Shown piece by piece: positions 32,367 through 40,566 of a stretch of DNA of 64,000 bases. Within the stretch, counting starts at the first letter, position 1. Each line of letters begins with the position of its first letter. This stretch comes from Agromyces kandeliae (lineage in GTDB: Bacteria; Actinomycetota; Actinomycetes; Actinomycetales; Microbacteriaceae). Made by a program: the position numbers and the translations under genes. The notes under the pieces are model-generated. The model saw only the letters and a program-made list of their open reading frames with translations. It did not search any database and was not told the DNA's origin. Location of the stretch: positions 450,882 to 514,881 of the forward strand of contig NZ_WKJD01000012.1 in NCBI RefSeq assembly GCF_009674665.1, given 5' to 3'.

Positions 32367-33178
32367 CCGAATTCGAACCGATGACCGGCGCGATCAACCT
32401 GCCCGGAGCCGACGGCTCCAAGCCGCTGGCAGGATGGCGCGTGCTCGTGCCCCGCGGGGGGCCGTGGGGGGACTCGGTCGCGGCATCGCTCCGCGCTCGC
32501 GGGGCGTCGCCGGTCATCGCGCCGATGATCAACTTCGCACCGACCGACGACCAGTCCGCACTCGAGGCGGCCCTCGCGAAGCTGGCAGCGGGCGGCTTCG
32601 ACTGGGTCACGGTCACGAGTGCGACGACGGTCGACGTGCTGTCCTCGTACGGCGCGGTCATCCCGGAGTCGACGAAGGTCGCCGCGGTGGGCGAGACCAC
32701 CGCGGCCGCCCTCGTCGCAGCCGGCTACCGCGCCGATATCGTCCCCAGCGAGGAGAACTCCGCACGCGGGCTCCTCGAGGAGTGGGAGGCCGCGACCGAC
32801 GGCGTCGTGCCGCTGCGCGTGCTCGCCCTGCGCTCGGCGATCGCCAAGCAGGTGCTCTCCGTCGGCTTGGAGCGCATCGGCCACCACGTCGAGGCCGTCG
32901 TCGCGTACCGCACGGTCGGCGTCCCGGTCGCGCAGAAGGTCGTCGACGACGTGCGCGCGGGCAAGGTCGACGCGATCCTCGTCACGTCGGGCAGCGTCGC
33001 CGAGCAGGTCCAGGCGCAGCTCGGCCCCGTGCCCGAGAAGACGCTCGTGGCCGCAATCGGCCCGCAGACGCAGAAGGATGCCTCGGCCTTCGGCCTCCGG
33101 GTCGACGTGATCGCCGCCGAGCGCTCGGCCGAGTCCCTCATCGACGCCGTCGTGAACTCGGCGCTCGCGAGCGCCTGA
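32363..33178 (+). CDS. hemD: Uroporphyrinogen-III synthase
   Basis: Cyclises hydroxymethylbilane with inversion of ring D (271 residues). The family is poorly conserved; the recognisable parts are GWRVLVPRGGPWGDSVAASLRARGASPVIAPMI, VTSATTVDVL and the second-lobe ILVTSGSVAEQVQAQL plus VAAIGPQTQKDASAFGLRVDVIAAERSAESLIDAV. Placement after hemC with 4-bp overlap supports the call. It is last in the coupled hemQ-H-C-D run. Confidence 0.92.
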   Translation: MTEFEPMTGAINLPGADGSKPLAGWRVLVPRGGPWGDSVAASLRARGASPVIAPMINFAPTDDQSALEAALAKLAAGGFDWVTVTSATTVDVLSSYGAVIPESTKVAAVGETTAAALVAAGYRADIVPSEENSARGLLEEWEAATDGVVPLRVLALRSAIAKQVLSVGLERIGHHVEAVVAYRTVGVPVAQKVVDDVRAGKVDAILVTSGSVAEQVQAQLGPVPEKTLVAAIGPQTQKDASAFGLRVDVIAAERSAESLIDAVVNSALASA

Positions 33179-33223
33179 CCTGCGCGCGGCATCCGCTCGC
33201 TCGCATCTGAGTCCCGTTTCCGG

Positions 33224-33273
33224 GCTGGAGCGCGGTTCCATCCGGGCCTCCACCCCCGAAATCGCACTCCAGC
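33224..33273. repeat. REP-like imperfect inverted repeat between hemD and hemB
   Basis: GCTGGAG and CTCCAGC bracket a 36-base GC-rich spacer, and both arms continue into GCGCGG on the plus strand. The unit looks like a dispersed intergenic element rather than part of a gene. Confidence 0.4.
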
Positions 33274-33300
33274 GCGGCACGGATCGCCGACGTGCCGCGC
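33272..33300 (+). terminator. 10-bp perfect hairpin between hemD and hemB
   Basis: GCGCGGCACG and CGTGCCGCGC form a perfect stem around the nine-base loop GATCGCCGA. It lies 94 bp after hemD and 26 bp before the hemB -10. It may end the hemQHCD transcript or be a protein site. No T-tract. Confidence 0.55.
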
Positions 33301-33326
33301 CCACCGACCGCCCAGCCGCGCGCGCG

Positions 33327-33332
33327 TAGGCT
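33327..33332 (+). promoter_or_regulatory. Leaderless -10 of hemB
   Basis: TAGGCT lies six bases before GTG 33339, which has no Shine-Dalgarno sequence. It shows that hemB-hemL has its own promoter despite running with the other haem genes. Confidence 0.55.
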
Positions 33333-33338
33333 TGGCGG

Positions 33339-34334
33339 GTGACTTCCGCACCCTCCCCTCGCGTGCGGCCCCGGCGCCTGCGTGAGACGCCGGCCCTGCG
33401 CCGCCTCGTGTCCGAGACCCGCCTCGACCCCGCCGAGCTGGTCCTGCCGATCTTCGTCCGCGAGGGCGTGACCGAGCCCATGCCGATCGCCTCGATGCCG
33501 GGCGTCGTGCAGCACTCGCTCGACTCGGTGAAGCAGGCGGTGGCGGATGCCGCGGCCGCGGGCGTCGGCGGCGTGATGCTGTTCGGCGTGCCCGAGACCC
33601 GTGACGCCACGGGCTCGTGCGGCACCGACCCGAACGGCATCCTCAACGTCGCGACCCGCCTGGTCGCCGACGAGGTGGGCGACGCGCTCGTCGTGCAGAC
33701 CGACCTGTGCCTCGACGAGTTCACCGACCACGGGCACTGCGGCGTGCTCGACGCGCTCGGCCGGGTCGACAACGACGCGACGCTCGAGCGGTACCGCGAG
33801 ATGGCACTCGTGCAGGCGGCATCCGGCTCGCAGCTGCTCGGCCTGTCGGGGATGATGGACGGCCAGGTCGCCGCGGTGCGCGACGCGCTCGACGGCGCCG
33901 GCTTCACGCACACCGCGATCCTCGCCTACTCGGCGAAGTACGCCTCGGCCTTCTACGGCCCCTTCCGCGACGCGGTCGAGTCGACCCTCGAGGGCGATCG
34001 CCGCACGTACCAGCTCGACCCGGGCAACCGGCGTGAGGGCCTGCGCGAGGCGATGATCGACATCGACGAGGGCGCCGACGTCGTCATGGTCAAGCCGGCC
34101 GGCTCGTACCTCGACGTGCTGGCGGATGTCGCGGCCGCGAGCGACGTGCCCGTCTGGGCGTATCAGGTCTCGGGCGAGTACGCGATGATCGAGGCCGCGG
34201 CCATGCACGGCTGGATCGACCGCCGCCGCGCCGTCGTCGAGTCGGTCCGGGGCATCCGCCGCGCGGGCGCCGACGCCGTGCTGACGTACTGGGCGACCGA
34301 GCTCGCCGGATGGCTCCGGGAGGGGACCGAATGA
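33339..34334 (+). CDS. hemB: Delta-aminolevulinic acid dehydratase (porphobilinogen synthase)
   Basis: Condenses two 5-aminolevulinate molecules to porphobilinogen (331 residues, TIM barrel). Schiff-base lysines lie in [17 protein letters not shown] and [15 protein letters not shown]. The metal loop reads [14 protein letters not shown]: first and third Cys of the zinc triad remain while the middle one is Asp, a pattern usual in actinobacteria. The leaderless GTG start is supported by TAGGCT. ATGA overlap with hemL. Confidence 0.95.
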   Translation: MTSAPSPRVRPRRLRETPALRRLVSETRLDPAELVLPIFVREGVTEPMPIASMPGVVQHSLDSVKQAVADAAAAGVGGVMLFGVPETRDATGSCGTDPNGILNVATRLVADEVGDALVVQTDLCLDEFTDHGHCGVLDALGRVDNDATLERYREMALVQAASGSQLLGLSGMMDGQVAAVRDALDGAGFTHTAILAYSAKYASAFYGPFRDAVESTLEGDRRTYQLDPGNRREGLREAMIDIDEGADVVMVKPAGSYLDVLADVAAASDVPVWAYQVSGEYAMIEAAAMHGWIDRRRAVVESVRGIRRAGADAVLTYWATELAGWLREGTE

Positions 34335-35683
34335 CCACCGCCGACGCGAACACCGCGACCACGGCCACCAACGCCGAGCTCTTCGCCCGCGCGCAGGCCG
34401 CGATCCCGGGCGGCGTGAACTCGCCCGTGCGCGCCTTCCGCTCGGTCGGCGGCACCCCGCGCTTCCTCGTCTCGGCCCGCGGACCGTACGTGACCGACGC
34501 CGAGGGGCGCGAGTACGTCGACCTCGTCGCCGGCTGGGGCCCCGCGATCCTCGGCCACGCGAACCCCGAGGTGATCGCCGCGGTGCAGGATGCCGCGTCG
34601 CGCGGCCTCTCGTTCGGGGCCTCCACTCCGGTCGAGACCGAGCTCGCCGAGCTCATCGAGCAGCGCGTCGCGCCCGTCGAGAAGCTGCGGCTCGTCTCCA
34701 CCGGCACCGAGGCGACCATGAGCGCCATCCGCCTCGCCCGCGGCTTCACCGGCCGCGACCTGCTCGTGAAGTTCGCCGGGCACTACCACGGCCACTCCGA
34801 CGGCCTGCTCGCCGAGGCTGGCTCGGGCCTTGCGACGTTCGCCCTTCCGGGCTCCGCGGGCGTGCCGGCCGACGTCGCCGCGCTCACGCTCGTGGTGCCG
34901 TACAACGACCTCGACGCGCTCCGCGCGGTGTTCGCCGAGCACGGCGACCGCATCGCGGCCGTCATCACCGAGGCGGCCGCCGCGAACATGGGCGTCGTGC
35001 CGCCGCTGCCGGGCTTCAACCGCGACCTGGTCGACCTCGCGCACGCGCACGGCGCGCTCGTCATCAGCGACGAGGTGCTCACGGGCTTCCGCGTCTCGAA
35101 GGCGGGCTGGTGGGGCATCGAGGCCGGAACGGATGCCGCGTACACGCCCGACCTCGTCACCTTCGGCAAGGTCGTCGGCGGCGGCATGCCCGTCGCCGCG
35201 CTCGGCGGGCGCGCCGAGATCATGGAGCGGCTCGCGCCGCTCGGCCCGGTGTACCAGGCGGGCACGCTCTCGGGGAACCCGGTGGCGGTGGCCGCGGGCG
35301 TCACGACGCTGCGGCTCGCCGACGACGCGGTCTACGCGAAGCTCGACGAGGTGAGTGGGCTGCTGCAGCGCGAGGTCTCGGCTGCGCTCTCCGCCGAGGG
35401 CGTCGCGCACGGCGTGCAGGTCGCGGGCAACCTCTTCAGCTTCCTCTTCGGCGAGGCCGTCGCGGACGGCGCGCATGACTACGCGGGTGTGCTCGCGCAG
35501 GAGTCGTGGCGCTACGCACCGTTCTTCCACGCGATGCTCGACGCCGGCGTCTCGCTGCCGCCGAGCGTGTTCGAGGCGTGGTTCGTGACCGCCGCGCACG
35601 ACGAGGACGCGGTCTCGCGCATCGTCGACGCCCTCCCGGCGGCGGCGCGCGCCGCGGCATCCGCCCGCCCGCCGGCGGCCTGA
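34331..35683 (+). CDS. hemL: Glutamate-1-semialdehyde 2,1-aminomutase
   Basis: PLP enzyme of 450 residues turning glutamate-1-semialdehyde into 5-aminolevulinate. Motifs: [40 protein letters not shown] with the PLP Asp, and the Schiff-base Lys in [17 protein letters not shown]. The product feeds HemB, whose gene is coupled directly upstream. The C-terminus ends in an Ala/Pro-rich tail. Confidence 0.95.
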   Translation: MTTADANTATTATNAELFARAQAAIPGGVNSPVRAFRSVGGTPRFLVSARGPYVTDAEGREYVDLVAGWGPAILGHANPEVIAAVQDAASRGLSFGASTPVETELAELIEQRVAPVEKLRLVSTGTEATMSAIRLARGFTGRDLLVKFAGHYHGHSDGLLAEAGSGLATFALPGSAGVPADVAALTLVVPYNDLDALRAVFAEHGDRIAAVITEAAAANMGVVPPLPGFNRDLVDLAHAHGALVISDEVLTGFRVSKAGWWGIEAGTDAAYTPDLVTFGKVVGGGMPVAALGGRAEIMERLAPLGPVYQAGTLSGNPVAVAAGVTTLRLADDAVYAKLDEVSGLLQREVSAALSAEGVAHGVQVAGNLFSFLFGEAVADGAHDYAGVLAQESWRYAPFFHAMLDAGVSLPPSVFEAWFVTAAHDEDAVSRIVDALPAAARAAASARPPAA

Positions 35684-35767
35684 ACCGGCCGGGAGTGGGA
35701 GGTTCCGGCAACGGAACCGATCACACCGTTGTGGAGCGTCGACCACGCCCCTGACGGCGGGCTCGGG

Positions 35768-35773
35768 CAGGAT
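35768..35773 (+). promoter_or_regulatory. Possible leaderless -10 before 35780
   Basis: CAGGAT lies six bases before ATG 35780. The intervening GGAGGT is only one base from the ATG, too close to serve as an ordinary ribosome site. Confidence 0.35.
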
Positions 35774-35779
35774 GGAGGT

Positions 35780-36208
35780 ATGGCCAACCTGCGCGTCCAC
35801 AACGACCGGCTCGAGGTCCACCTCACGCCGGCCGAGAAGTCGCTCGCGCTGCGCGGTGCCGACGTGATCGTCCAGCGCGACGACATCCGCTCCGCCATCA
35901 TCACCGACGACCCGTGGATCTGGGTGCGGGGCATCCGTCGGCGCGGCACCGAGATGCCGCTCGTCATCGCGGTCGGGGTGTGGAAGACGCACAGCGGCAG
36001 CGACTTCGTGCTCGTGAAGGGCAAGCGGCAGGCCGTGGTGCTCGAGTTGTCCGACGGCGAGTTCGGGCGCCTCGTGCTGAGCACGAGCCGCGCGGCCGAG
36101 CTCATCGACCGGCTGAAGGTGGGTGGGCCGTCCGACGACGACGCCGAGGCCGACGACGCGGAGCCCGACGCCGACGACTTCGCGCAGGAGGAGACCAGCG
36201 GCGACTGA
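35780..36208 (+). CDS. Small acidic-tailed protein, unknown function
   Basis: Protein of 142 residues without a named family that I recognise. The first 115 residues look like a compact beta-rich domain (LRVHNDRLEVHLTPAEKSLALRGADVIVQRDDI, then VGVWKTHSGSDFVLVKGKRQAVVLEL). The last 27 are strongly acidic (Asp/Glu/Ala). No signal or membrane segment. Proteins of this look occur beside housekeeping genes in Microbacteriaceae. It follows hemL by 96 bp with its own probable promoter. Confidence 0.7.
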   Translation: MANLRVHNDRLEVHLTPAEKSLALRGADVIVQRDDIRSAIITDDPWIWVRGIRRRGTEMPLVIAVGVWKTHSGSDFVLVKGKRQAVVLELSDGEFGRLVLSTSRAAELIDRLKVGGPSDDDAEADDAEPDADDFAQEETSGD

Positions 36209-36232
36209 GCCGTCGGCCGCGCCCGCCGGCGG

Positions 36233-36622
36233 TCAGGCCAGGAGCAGCAGCACGAATCCGATGAGCGGCAGCGTGCCCTGGATCAGCGCCGGCCGCACGT
36301 AGCCCGGCCCGGTGGTGGTCAGCACCACCGCGGCCGCCGCCATGCACGCCGTGCTGAACAGCGCGAGCGCGAGCCCGGCCCTCGGCAGGTCGGTCCAGTG
36401 GAGCCAGACGCCGGCGAGCGCGCCGATCGCGAGGAACAGGTTGTAGAAGCCCTGGTTGTACGCCATCGGGCGGAGCGTCTCGGCCTGGGCGCGATCGCGG
36501 ACGCCGAACACGCGCCAGGTCGACGGCTGCATCCAGCGGACGCTCTCGAGCACGAAGATGTAGACGTGCAGCAGCGCCGCGAGCACCACCACGATGCTGC
36601 CGACGATCGCGAGGACGCTCAT
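36233..36622 (-). CDS. DUF1304 family membrane protein
   Basis: Protein of 129 residues with four membrane helices (VGSIVVVLAALLHVYIFVLESV, YNLFLAIGALAGVWLHW, GLALALFSTACMAAAAVVLTT, LIQGTLPLIGFVLLLLA). WMQPSTWRVFGV and MAYNQGFYNLFLA between helices 1 and 2 are the DUF1304 signature. It is leaderless: TAGCAT stands six bases before the ATG. Function unknown. Confidence 0.87.
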   Translation of the reverse strand: MSVLAIVGSIVVVLAALLHVYIFVLESVRWMQPSTWRVFGVRDRAQAETLRPMAYNQGFYNLFLAIGALAGVWLHWTDLPRAGLALALFSTACMAAAAVVLTTTGPGYVRPALIQGTLPLIGFVLLLLA

Positions 36623-36628
36623 GGACGG

Positions 36629-36634
36629 ATGCTA
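36629..36634 (-). promoter_or_regulatory. Leaderless -10 of the DUF1304 gene
   Basis: TAGCAT on the minus strand, six bases before ATG 36622. Confidence 0.5.
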
Positions 36635-36650
36635 CGCCCGCGGCGGCCCG

Positions 36651-37484
36651 TCACGATACGTCGCGCCGCCAGGTCGTCGCCCCGCCGACGACCGTCGTCA
36701 CGACCGCGATGCCGAGCAGCACCAGGCCGCCCTGCCACCACTCGAGCGAGTCGGACGCGCCGAGGGACGCCACGCTGTAGAACGAGGCGCCCACGAGTGC
36801 GTCGCTCGCCGCTCCCGGCAGGAACCGGCCGATCGACGCGGTGACGTCGTTCAGCGACGACACGAGCCGCAGCACCGGTTCGAAGAACTGCGTGAACGCG
36901 ATGACGATGACGATCGCCGCGACCTGGTTGGGCACGAGCGCGCCGAGTCCCACGCCGATCGCGCCCCAGAGGGCCATGGCGAGGATCCCGCGCCCGACGA
37001 GCGCCCACGTGTCGCTCGAGTCGAGCCCCGTGTCGAGGTCGAACGCGGCCAGCGCAGCGGCGCCCGCGGCGACGGAGGTGGCGAAGCCCATGACGCCGAA
37101 GAGCGCGCCGACCACGAGCTGCGAGGCGAACTTGCCGGTCAGCACGGTCGTGCGGTGCGGTTCCGCGAGGAACGTCGTGGTGAGCGTGCGGTGGCGGAAC
37201 TCCGTCGTCACCGCGAGGGCGCCGAGGAGCACCGGGAAGACGTACCCGATGGACGAGGCGAAGCTGTAGAGCAGCGGCGCCAGTTCGACCCCGGGCGGGA
37301 TCGCCGTGTTGCCGCCCGCCGAGGCCGCGGCATCCGGGTTCTGCGCCGCCCAGCCGAGGAACGCGCCGAACCCGCCCGACATCAGCGCGACGTACCCGAC
37401 CAGCACGATCGCGAGCAGCCACCACATGCGGGTCGTCAGGACCTTCTGGAACTCCGCTCCGACGGATCGCAGCATCGACATCAC
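36651..37484 (-). CDS. ABC-2 type transporter permease
   Basis: Membrane half of an exporter (277 residues) paired with the ATPase encoded just upstream. An N-terminal amphipathic helix (MLRSVGAEFQKVLTTRMWWLLAI) enters about six membrane segments. The EFRHRTLTTTFLAEPHRTTVLTGKF loop is typical of ABC-2 permeases in bacteriocin, drug or lipid exporters. The start overlaps the ATPase stop (GTGA; ATG 37481 and 37475 are alternatives). Substrate unknown. Confidence 0.87.
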   Translation of the reverse strand: MMSMLRSVGAEFQKVLTTRMWWLLAIVLVGYVALMSGGFGAFLGWAAQNPDAAASAGGNTAIPPGVELAPLLYSFASSIGYVFPVLLGALAVTTEFRHRTLTTTFLAEPHRTTVLTGKFASQLVVGALFGVMGFATSVAAGAAALAAFDLDTGLDSSDTWALVGRGILAMALWGAIGVGLGALVPNQVAAIVIVIAFTQFFEPVLRLVSSLNDVTASIGRFLPGAASDALVGASFYSVASLGASDSLEWWQGGLVLLGIAVVTTVVGGATTWRRDVS

Positions 37485-38383
37485 GCCTCACCCTCGCCCT
37501 CGCCGACGAGCGCGAGGAACGACTCCTCGAGTCCCGACTTCAACCGGTGCAGCGAACTCAGTTCCACGTCGCCGACGAACGCGGCGTGCCCGACGATGCC
37601 GGGGTCGGGCTCGGCGACGATGAACCCGCCGCGACCCTCCGTGTACTCGAGGCCGGCCTGGTCGAGCGCGGCGGCGAGCCGCGCGCGGTCGGGTGCGTCG
37701 ACGACGGTCCGGGGCGAGGCGTCGAGCTCCAGGCTGGACAACGTCCCGGTGCGCACGAGCCGTCCGCGCGAGATGATGACGACCTCGTCGACCGACTGCT
37801 GCACCTCGCTGAGCAGGTGGGAGCTCACGAGCACCGTGCGGCCGTCGCGCGCGAGGGATTGCAGGAATCCCCGGATCCACCTGATGCCCTCCGGGTCGAG
37901 CCCGTTGATCGGCTCGTCGAGCACGAGCACGCGCGGGTCGCCGAGCAGGGTCGTCGCGAGCGCGAGGCGCTGCCGCATGCCGAGCGAGAAGCCGCCAACG
38001 CGGCGACCCGCGAACTCCGACATCCCGACCTGCTCGAGCACCTCGTCGACGCGCGACGAGCGGATGCCTGCGGCGGTCGCCGTCACGCGGAGGTGGTTGC
38101 GGGCGGAGCGTCCCGGATGGAACGCCGCATCGAGCGCGGCCCCGACGGTCTCGAACGGCCGTTCGAGGTCGCGGTACACGGTGCCGCCGAAGGTCGCGGT
38201 CCCGGCCGTCGGGCGTTCGAGGCCGAGCAGTGTCCGGAGCGTGGTCGTCTTGCCCGCGCCGTTCGGTCCGAGGAACCCGGTCACCCGACCGGGTTCGACC
38301 GTGAAGGTCAGGTCCTCGACCGCCGTGACGGCGCCGAAGCGCTTCGTGAGTCCGGTGATCTCGATGGTGGTGCCATCGCCCAT
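37481..38383 (-). CDS. ABC transporter ATP-binding protein (exporter type)
   Basis: ATPase of 300 residues of the CcmA/BcrA-like class. Walker A GPNGAGKTTTLRTLLGL, signature FSLGMRQRLALATTLL and Walker B VLVLDEPINGLDPEGIRW are intact, with H-loop SSHLLSEV. The C-terminal 80 residues form the accessory domain seen in these exporters. AGAGGATC precedes ATG 38383. Together with the permease it makes a dimeric exporter; antibiotic-peptide resistance is one possibility. Confidence 0.9.
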   Translation of the reverse strand: MGDGTTIEITGLTKRFGAVTAVEDLTFTVEPGRVTGFLGPNGAGKTTTLRTLLGLERPTAGTATFGGTVYRDLERPFETVGAALDAAFHPGRSARNHLRVTATAAGIRSSRVDEVLEQVGMSEFAGRRVGGFSLGMRQRLALATTLLGDPRVLVLDEPINGLDPEGIRWIRGFLQSLARDGRTVLVSSHLLSEVQQSVDEVVIISRGRLVRTGTLSSLELDASPRTVVDAPDRARLAAALDQAGLEYTEGRGGFIVAEPDPGIVGHAAFVGDVELSSLHRLKSGLEESFLALVGEGEGEA

Positions 38384-38425
38384 GCGCGATCCTCTCGGTA
38401 TGCGATCCGGCCGGTGCCGGCCGGT

Positions 38426-39199
38426 CTAGTTCAGTGGGCGGATGCCGCGGGGAGGCACGCCGCCGCCGTAGAGCATGACCGCGAGGTCCTGCAGGGCGCC
38501 GAGCGCCACGCGCTGCGTCAGCGGCCCGTAGGAGACGCGTGCGACGCCGAGTTCCGCGAGGCGTTCGGGTCGCGGGAGGTCGGGGAGCCCGATCACGCTG
38601 ACGCGCCGCCATCCGATGCCGTCGACGAGCTCTGCCACGACGTCGTCGCCGAAGTTCCCGGGGACGAACACGCACGTGGCTCCCGCATCGAGGTACGCGC
38701 GTCCACGCGCGACCGCGTCGGCCGTCCGCTCCACGCGCGGCCGGTCCCCGCCGTGGAGCCAGGCGTCGGTGCGCGCGTTGAGCGCGAACGGGACGCCCTC
38801 GGCGTCCGCCGCGGCGACGGCCGCCTCGACGGCGGCCACCGAGTCGGCGAGCGGCTCCATTCGGTCCTCGAGGTTCGCGCCGACGATCCCCTCGCCGATC
38901 GCGCGTCTGATCGTCTCGCGCGGGTTCCCGTACCCCGCCTCGAGATCGGCGCTGACGGGCATGTCGACGGCGCGCGCGATGCGCCCGACCATGTCGAGCA
39001 TCAGGTCGGCGGGGATGTGCTCGCCGTCGGGGTACCCGAACAGCGCGGCGATCGAGTGGCTCGCGGTCGCGAGCGCGCGAGTCTCGGGGAGCGCGGCGAC
39101 GGTGGTCGCGCTCACGACGTCCCACACGTTGACGACCTGCAGCAGCTCGTCGTCGACGTGCAGTCGACGCAGCTCGGCGCCGTACTCGGCGGGGGTCAT
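38426..39199 (-). CDS. Isocitrate lyase/PEP phosphonomutase family protein
   Basis: TIM-barrel C-C or C-P lyase-like enzyme of 257 residues. VVNVWDVVSATTV, ATASHSIAALFGYPDG, MPVSADLEAGYGNP (metal Asp) and GANLEDR are the family marks. The phosphonomutase gate motif is not convincing, so a carboxyvinyl-carboxyphosphonate-mutase-like annotation is only a family label. It is leaderless, with TAGTCT six bases before the ATG. Not obviously linked to neighbours. Confidence 0.82.
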   Translation of the reverse strand: MTPAEYGAELRRLHVDDELLQVVNVWDVVSATTVAALPETRALATASHSIAALFGYPDGEHIPADLMLDMVGRIARAVDMPVSADLEAGYGNPRETIRRAIGEGIVGANLEDRMEPLADSVAAVEAAVAAADAEGVPFALNARTDAWLHGGDRPRVERTADAVARGRAYLDAGATCVFVPGNFGDDVVAELVDGIGWRRVSVIGLPDLPRPERLAELGVARVSYGPLTQRVALGALQDLAVMLYGGGVPPRGIRPLN

Positions 39200-39205
39200 G
39201 CAACC

Positions 39206-39211
39206 AGACTA
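39206..39211 (-). promoter_or_regulatory. Leaderless -10 of the PEP-mutase-family gene
   Basis: TAGTCT on the minus strand, six bases before ATG 39199. Confidence 0.5.
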
Positions 39212-39255
39212 GGGCCCGAGCGGGCCTCAGCGGAGGGAACACCCCGCTTCGCGGG

Positions 39256-40458
39256 TCAGCGGACGATGCGTCCCAGCGCGGCGATCAGGCGCTCGACGTC
39301 CTCGTCGTCGGTGTAGGGGGCGAGCCCGATCCGGAGTCCGCCGGCGTCGCCGAGGCCCAGGTGCCGGGACGCCTCCAGCGCGTAGAAGTTCCCGCTCGGT
39401 GCGAGCACGCGGTCGGCGGCGAGTGCGTCAGAGACGGCGGATGCCTCGTGGCCCGTGAAGGTCGCGAGCAGCGTCGGCGTGCGCCGCGAGGCGCGCGAGT
39501 GCAGGGTCGTGCCTGGCAGGTCGGCGAGCGCCGACTCGAGGCGCGCCAGGAGGCGGGACTCGTGCTCGTGCAGGGCGGCGTACGACGCCTCGAGACGGAT
39601 GCGGCGAGAGCCGGATTCGGCACCGGCGAGGGAGGCCAGCACGTCGACGGCGGCGGTCACTCCGGCGAGCAGCTCGTAGGGCAGCGTGCCGAACTCGAAG
39701 CGCTCGGGCACGACGTCGGTCGCGGGCAGCAGCTTGTCGGGGGCGATCGTCTCGAGGAGCGCGGGGTCGGCGACCAGCAGTCCGCAGTGCGGGCCGAGGA
39801 ACTTGTAGGGCGAGCAGGTGAGGAAGTCGGCGCCGAGCGCGCCGACGTCGGGCAGCTCGTGGGCGGCGTGGTGGACGCCGTCGACGAAGAGCAGGGCGCC
39901 CGCGTCGTGGACCGCGGCGGCGATCGACGGGAGGTCGGGCATCGTGCCGATGAGGTTCGACGCGGCCGTCACGGCGACGAGCCGGGTGCGCTCGCTCAGG
40001 GCGGCCGTCACCGCCTCGACGGGCAGCTCGCCCGTCGCCGCATCGAAGGCGACCCACCGCACCTCCGCGCCGGCGCTCTCGGCGGCCTGCACCCACGGCC
40101 GCACGTTCGAGTCGTGGTCGAGGCGGGTGACCACGACCTCGTCGCCGGGAGCCCAGCCCCGGGAGAGGTGGCGCGAGAAGTCGTAGACGAGCTGCGTCGC
40201 GCTGCGGCCGTGCACGACGCCGCGCGGGTCGGCGCCGGTGAGGTCGGCGACCGCGTCGCGGAACGCCGCGACCGCGTCATCCGCCCGCTGCGCCGACTCG
40301 CCGAGCCGCCCGCGGTTCGAGAGCGGGCCCGTCAGGGTCGACGCGATCGCGGCGCCCACCTGGCGCGGTGCCTGGGTGCCGCCGGGCCCGTCGAAGAGCG
40401 CCCAGCCGTGCTCGAGTGCGGGGAACCAGGCGCGGATGCCGGCGACGTCGTAGGCCAT
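39256..40458 (-). CDS. Cysteine-desulfurase-like class V aminotransferase-fold protein
   Basis: PLP-dependent protein of 400 residues. The PLP Lys is in FLTCSPYKFLGPHCGLLV (near residue 209), the cofactor Asp-His segment is LLFVDGVHHAAHELPDV, and ALFDGPGGTQAPRQV opens the domain. In classical SufS/NifS a mobile Cys near the C-terminus (as in SufS at 61521) donates sulfur; no matching Cys is evident here, so activity on another substrate is likely. TAGGCT lies seven bases before ATG 40458. Confidence 0.82.
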   Translation of the reverse strand: MAYDVAGIRAWFPALEHGWALFDGPGGTQAPRQVGAAIASTLTGPLSNRGRLGESAQRADDAVAAFRDAVADLTGADPRGVVHGRSATQLVYDFSRHLSRGWAPGDEVVVTRLDHDSNVRPWVQAAESAGAEVRWVAFDAATGELPVEAVTAALSERTRLVAVTAASNLIGTMPDLPSIAAAVHDAGALLFVDGVHHAAHELPDVGALGADFLTCSPYKFLGPHCGLLVADPALLETIAPDKLLPATDVVPERFEFGTLPYELLAGVTAAVDVLASLAGAESGSRRIRLEASYAALHEHESRLLARLESALADLPGTTLHSRASRRTPTLLATFTGHEASAVSDALAADRVLAPSGNFYALEASRHLGLGDAGGLRIGLAPYTDDEDVERLIAALGRIVR

Positions 40459-40465
40459 GGGCGCG

Positions 40466-40471
40466 AGCCTA
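40466..40471 (-). promoter_or_regulatory. Leaderless -10 of the desulfurase-like gene
   Basis: TAGGCT on the minus strand, seven bases before ATG 40458. Confidence 0.45.
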
Positions 40472-40553
40472 ACCGCCGCCGCGAGGGCAGGGGAGTCCGG
40501 TCGGCGGCGGCGGGGCCGCGCAGCCCGCTGGGCGGGTTGGCAGGGAGCGCGAG

Positions 40554-40559
40554 TAGCAT
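40554..40559 (+). promoter_or_regulatory. Leaderless -10 before 40567
   Basis: TAGCAT lies seven bases before ATG 40567. It supports this start over the much longer upstream frame. Confidence 0.45.
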
Positions 40560-40566
40560 CCGCCGC

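Noticed and set aside
33601..33780. HemB with a missing zinc Cys as an unusual metal variant
   Set aside because: The [12 protein letters not shown] loop with Asp in the middle position is, to my knowledge, common among actinobacterial HemB proteins.
39256..40458. Second SufS-like sulfur donor for Fe-S assembly
   Set aside because: No catalytic mobile Cys at the expected C-terminal position. The real sufS with sufU is at 61081-62843.
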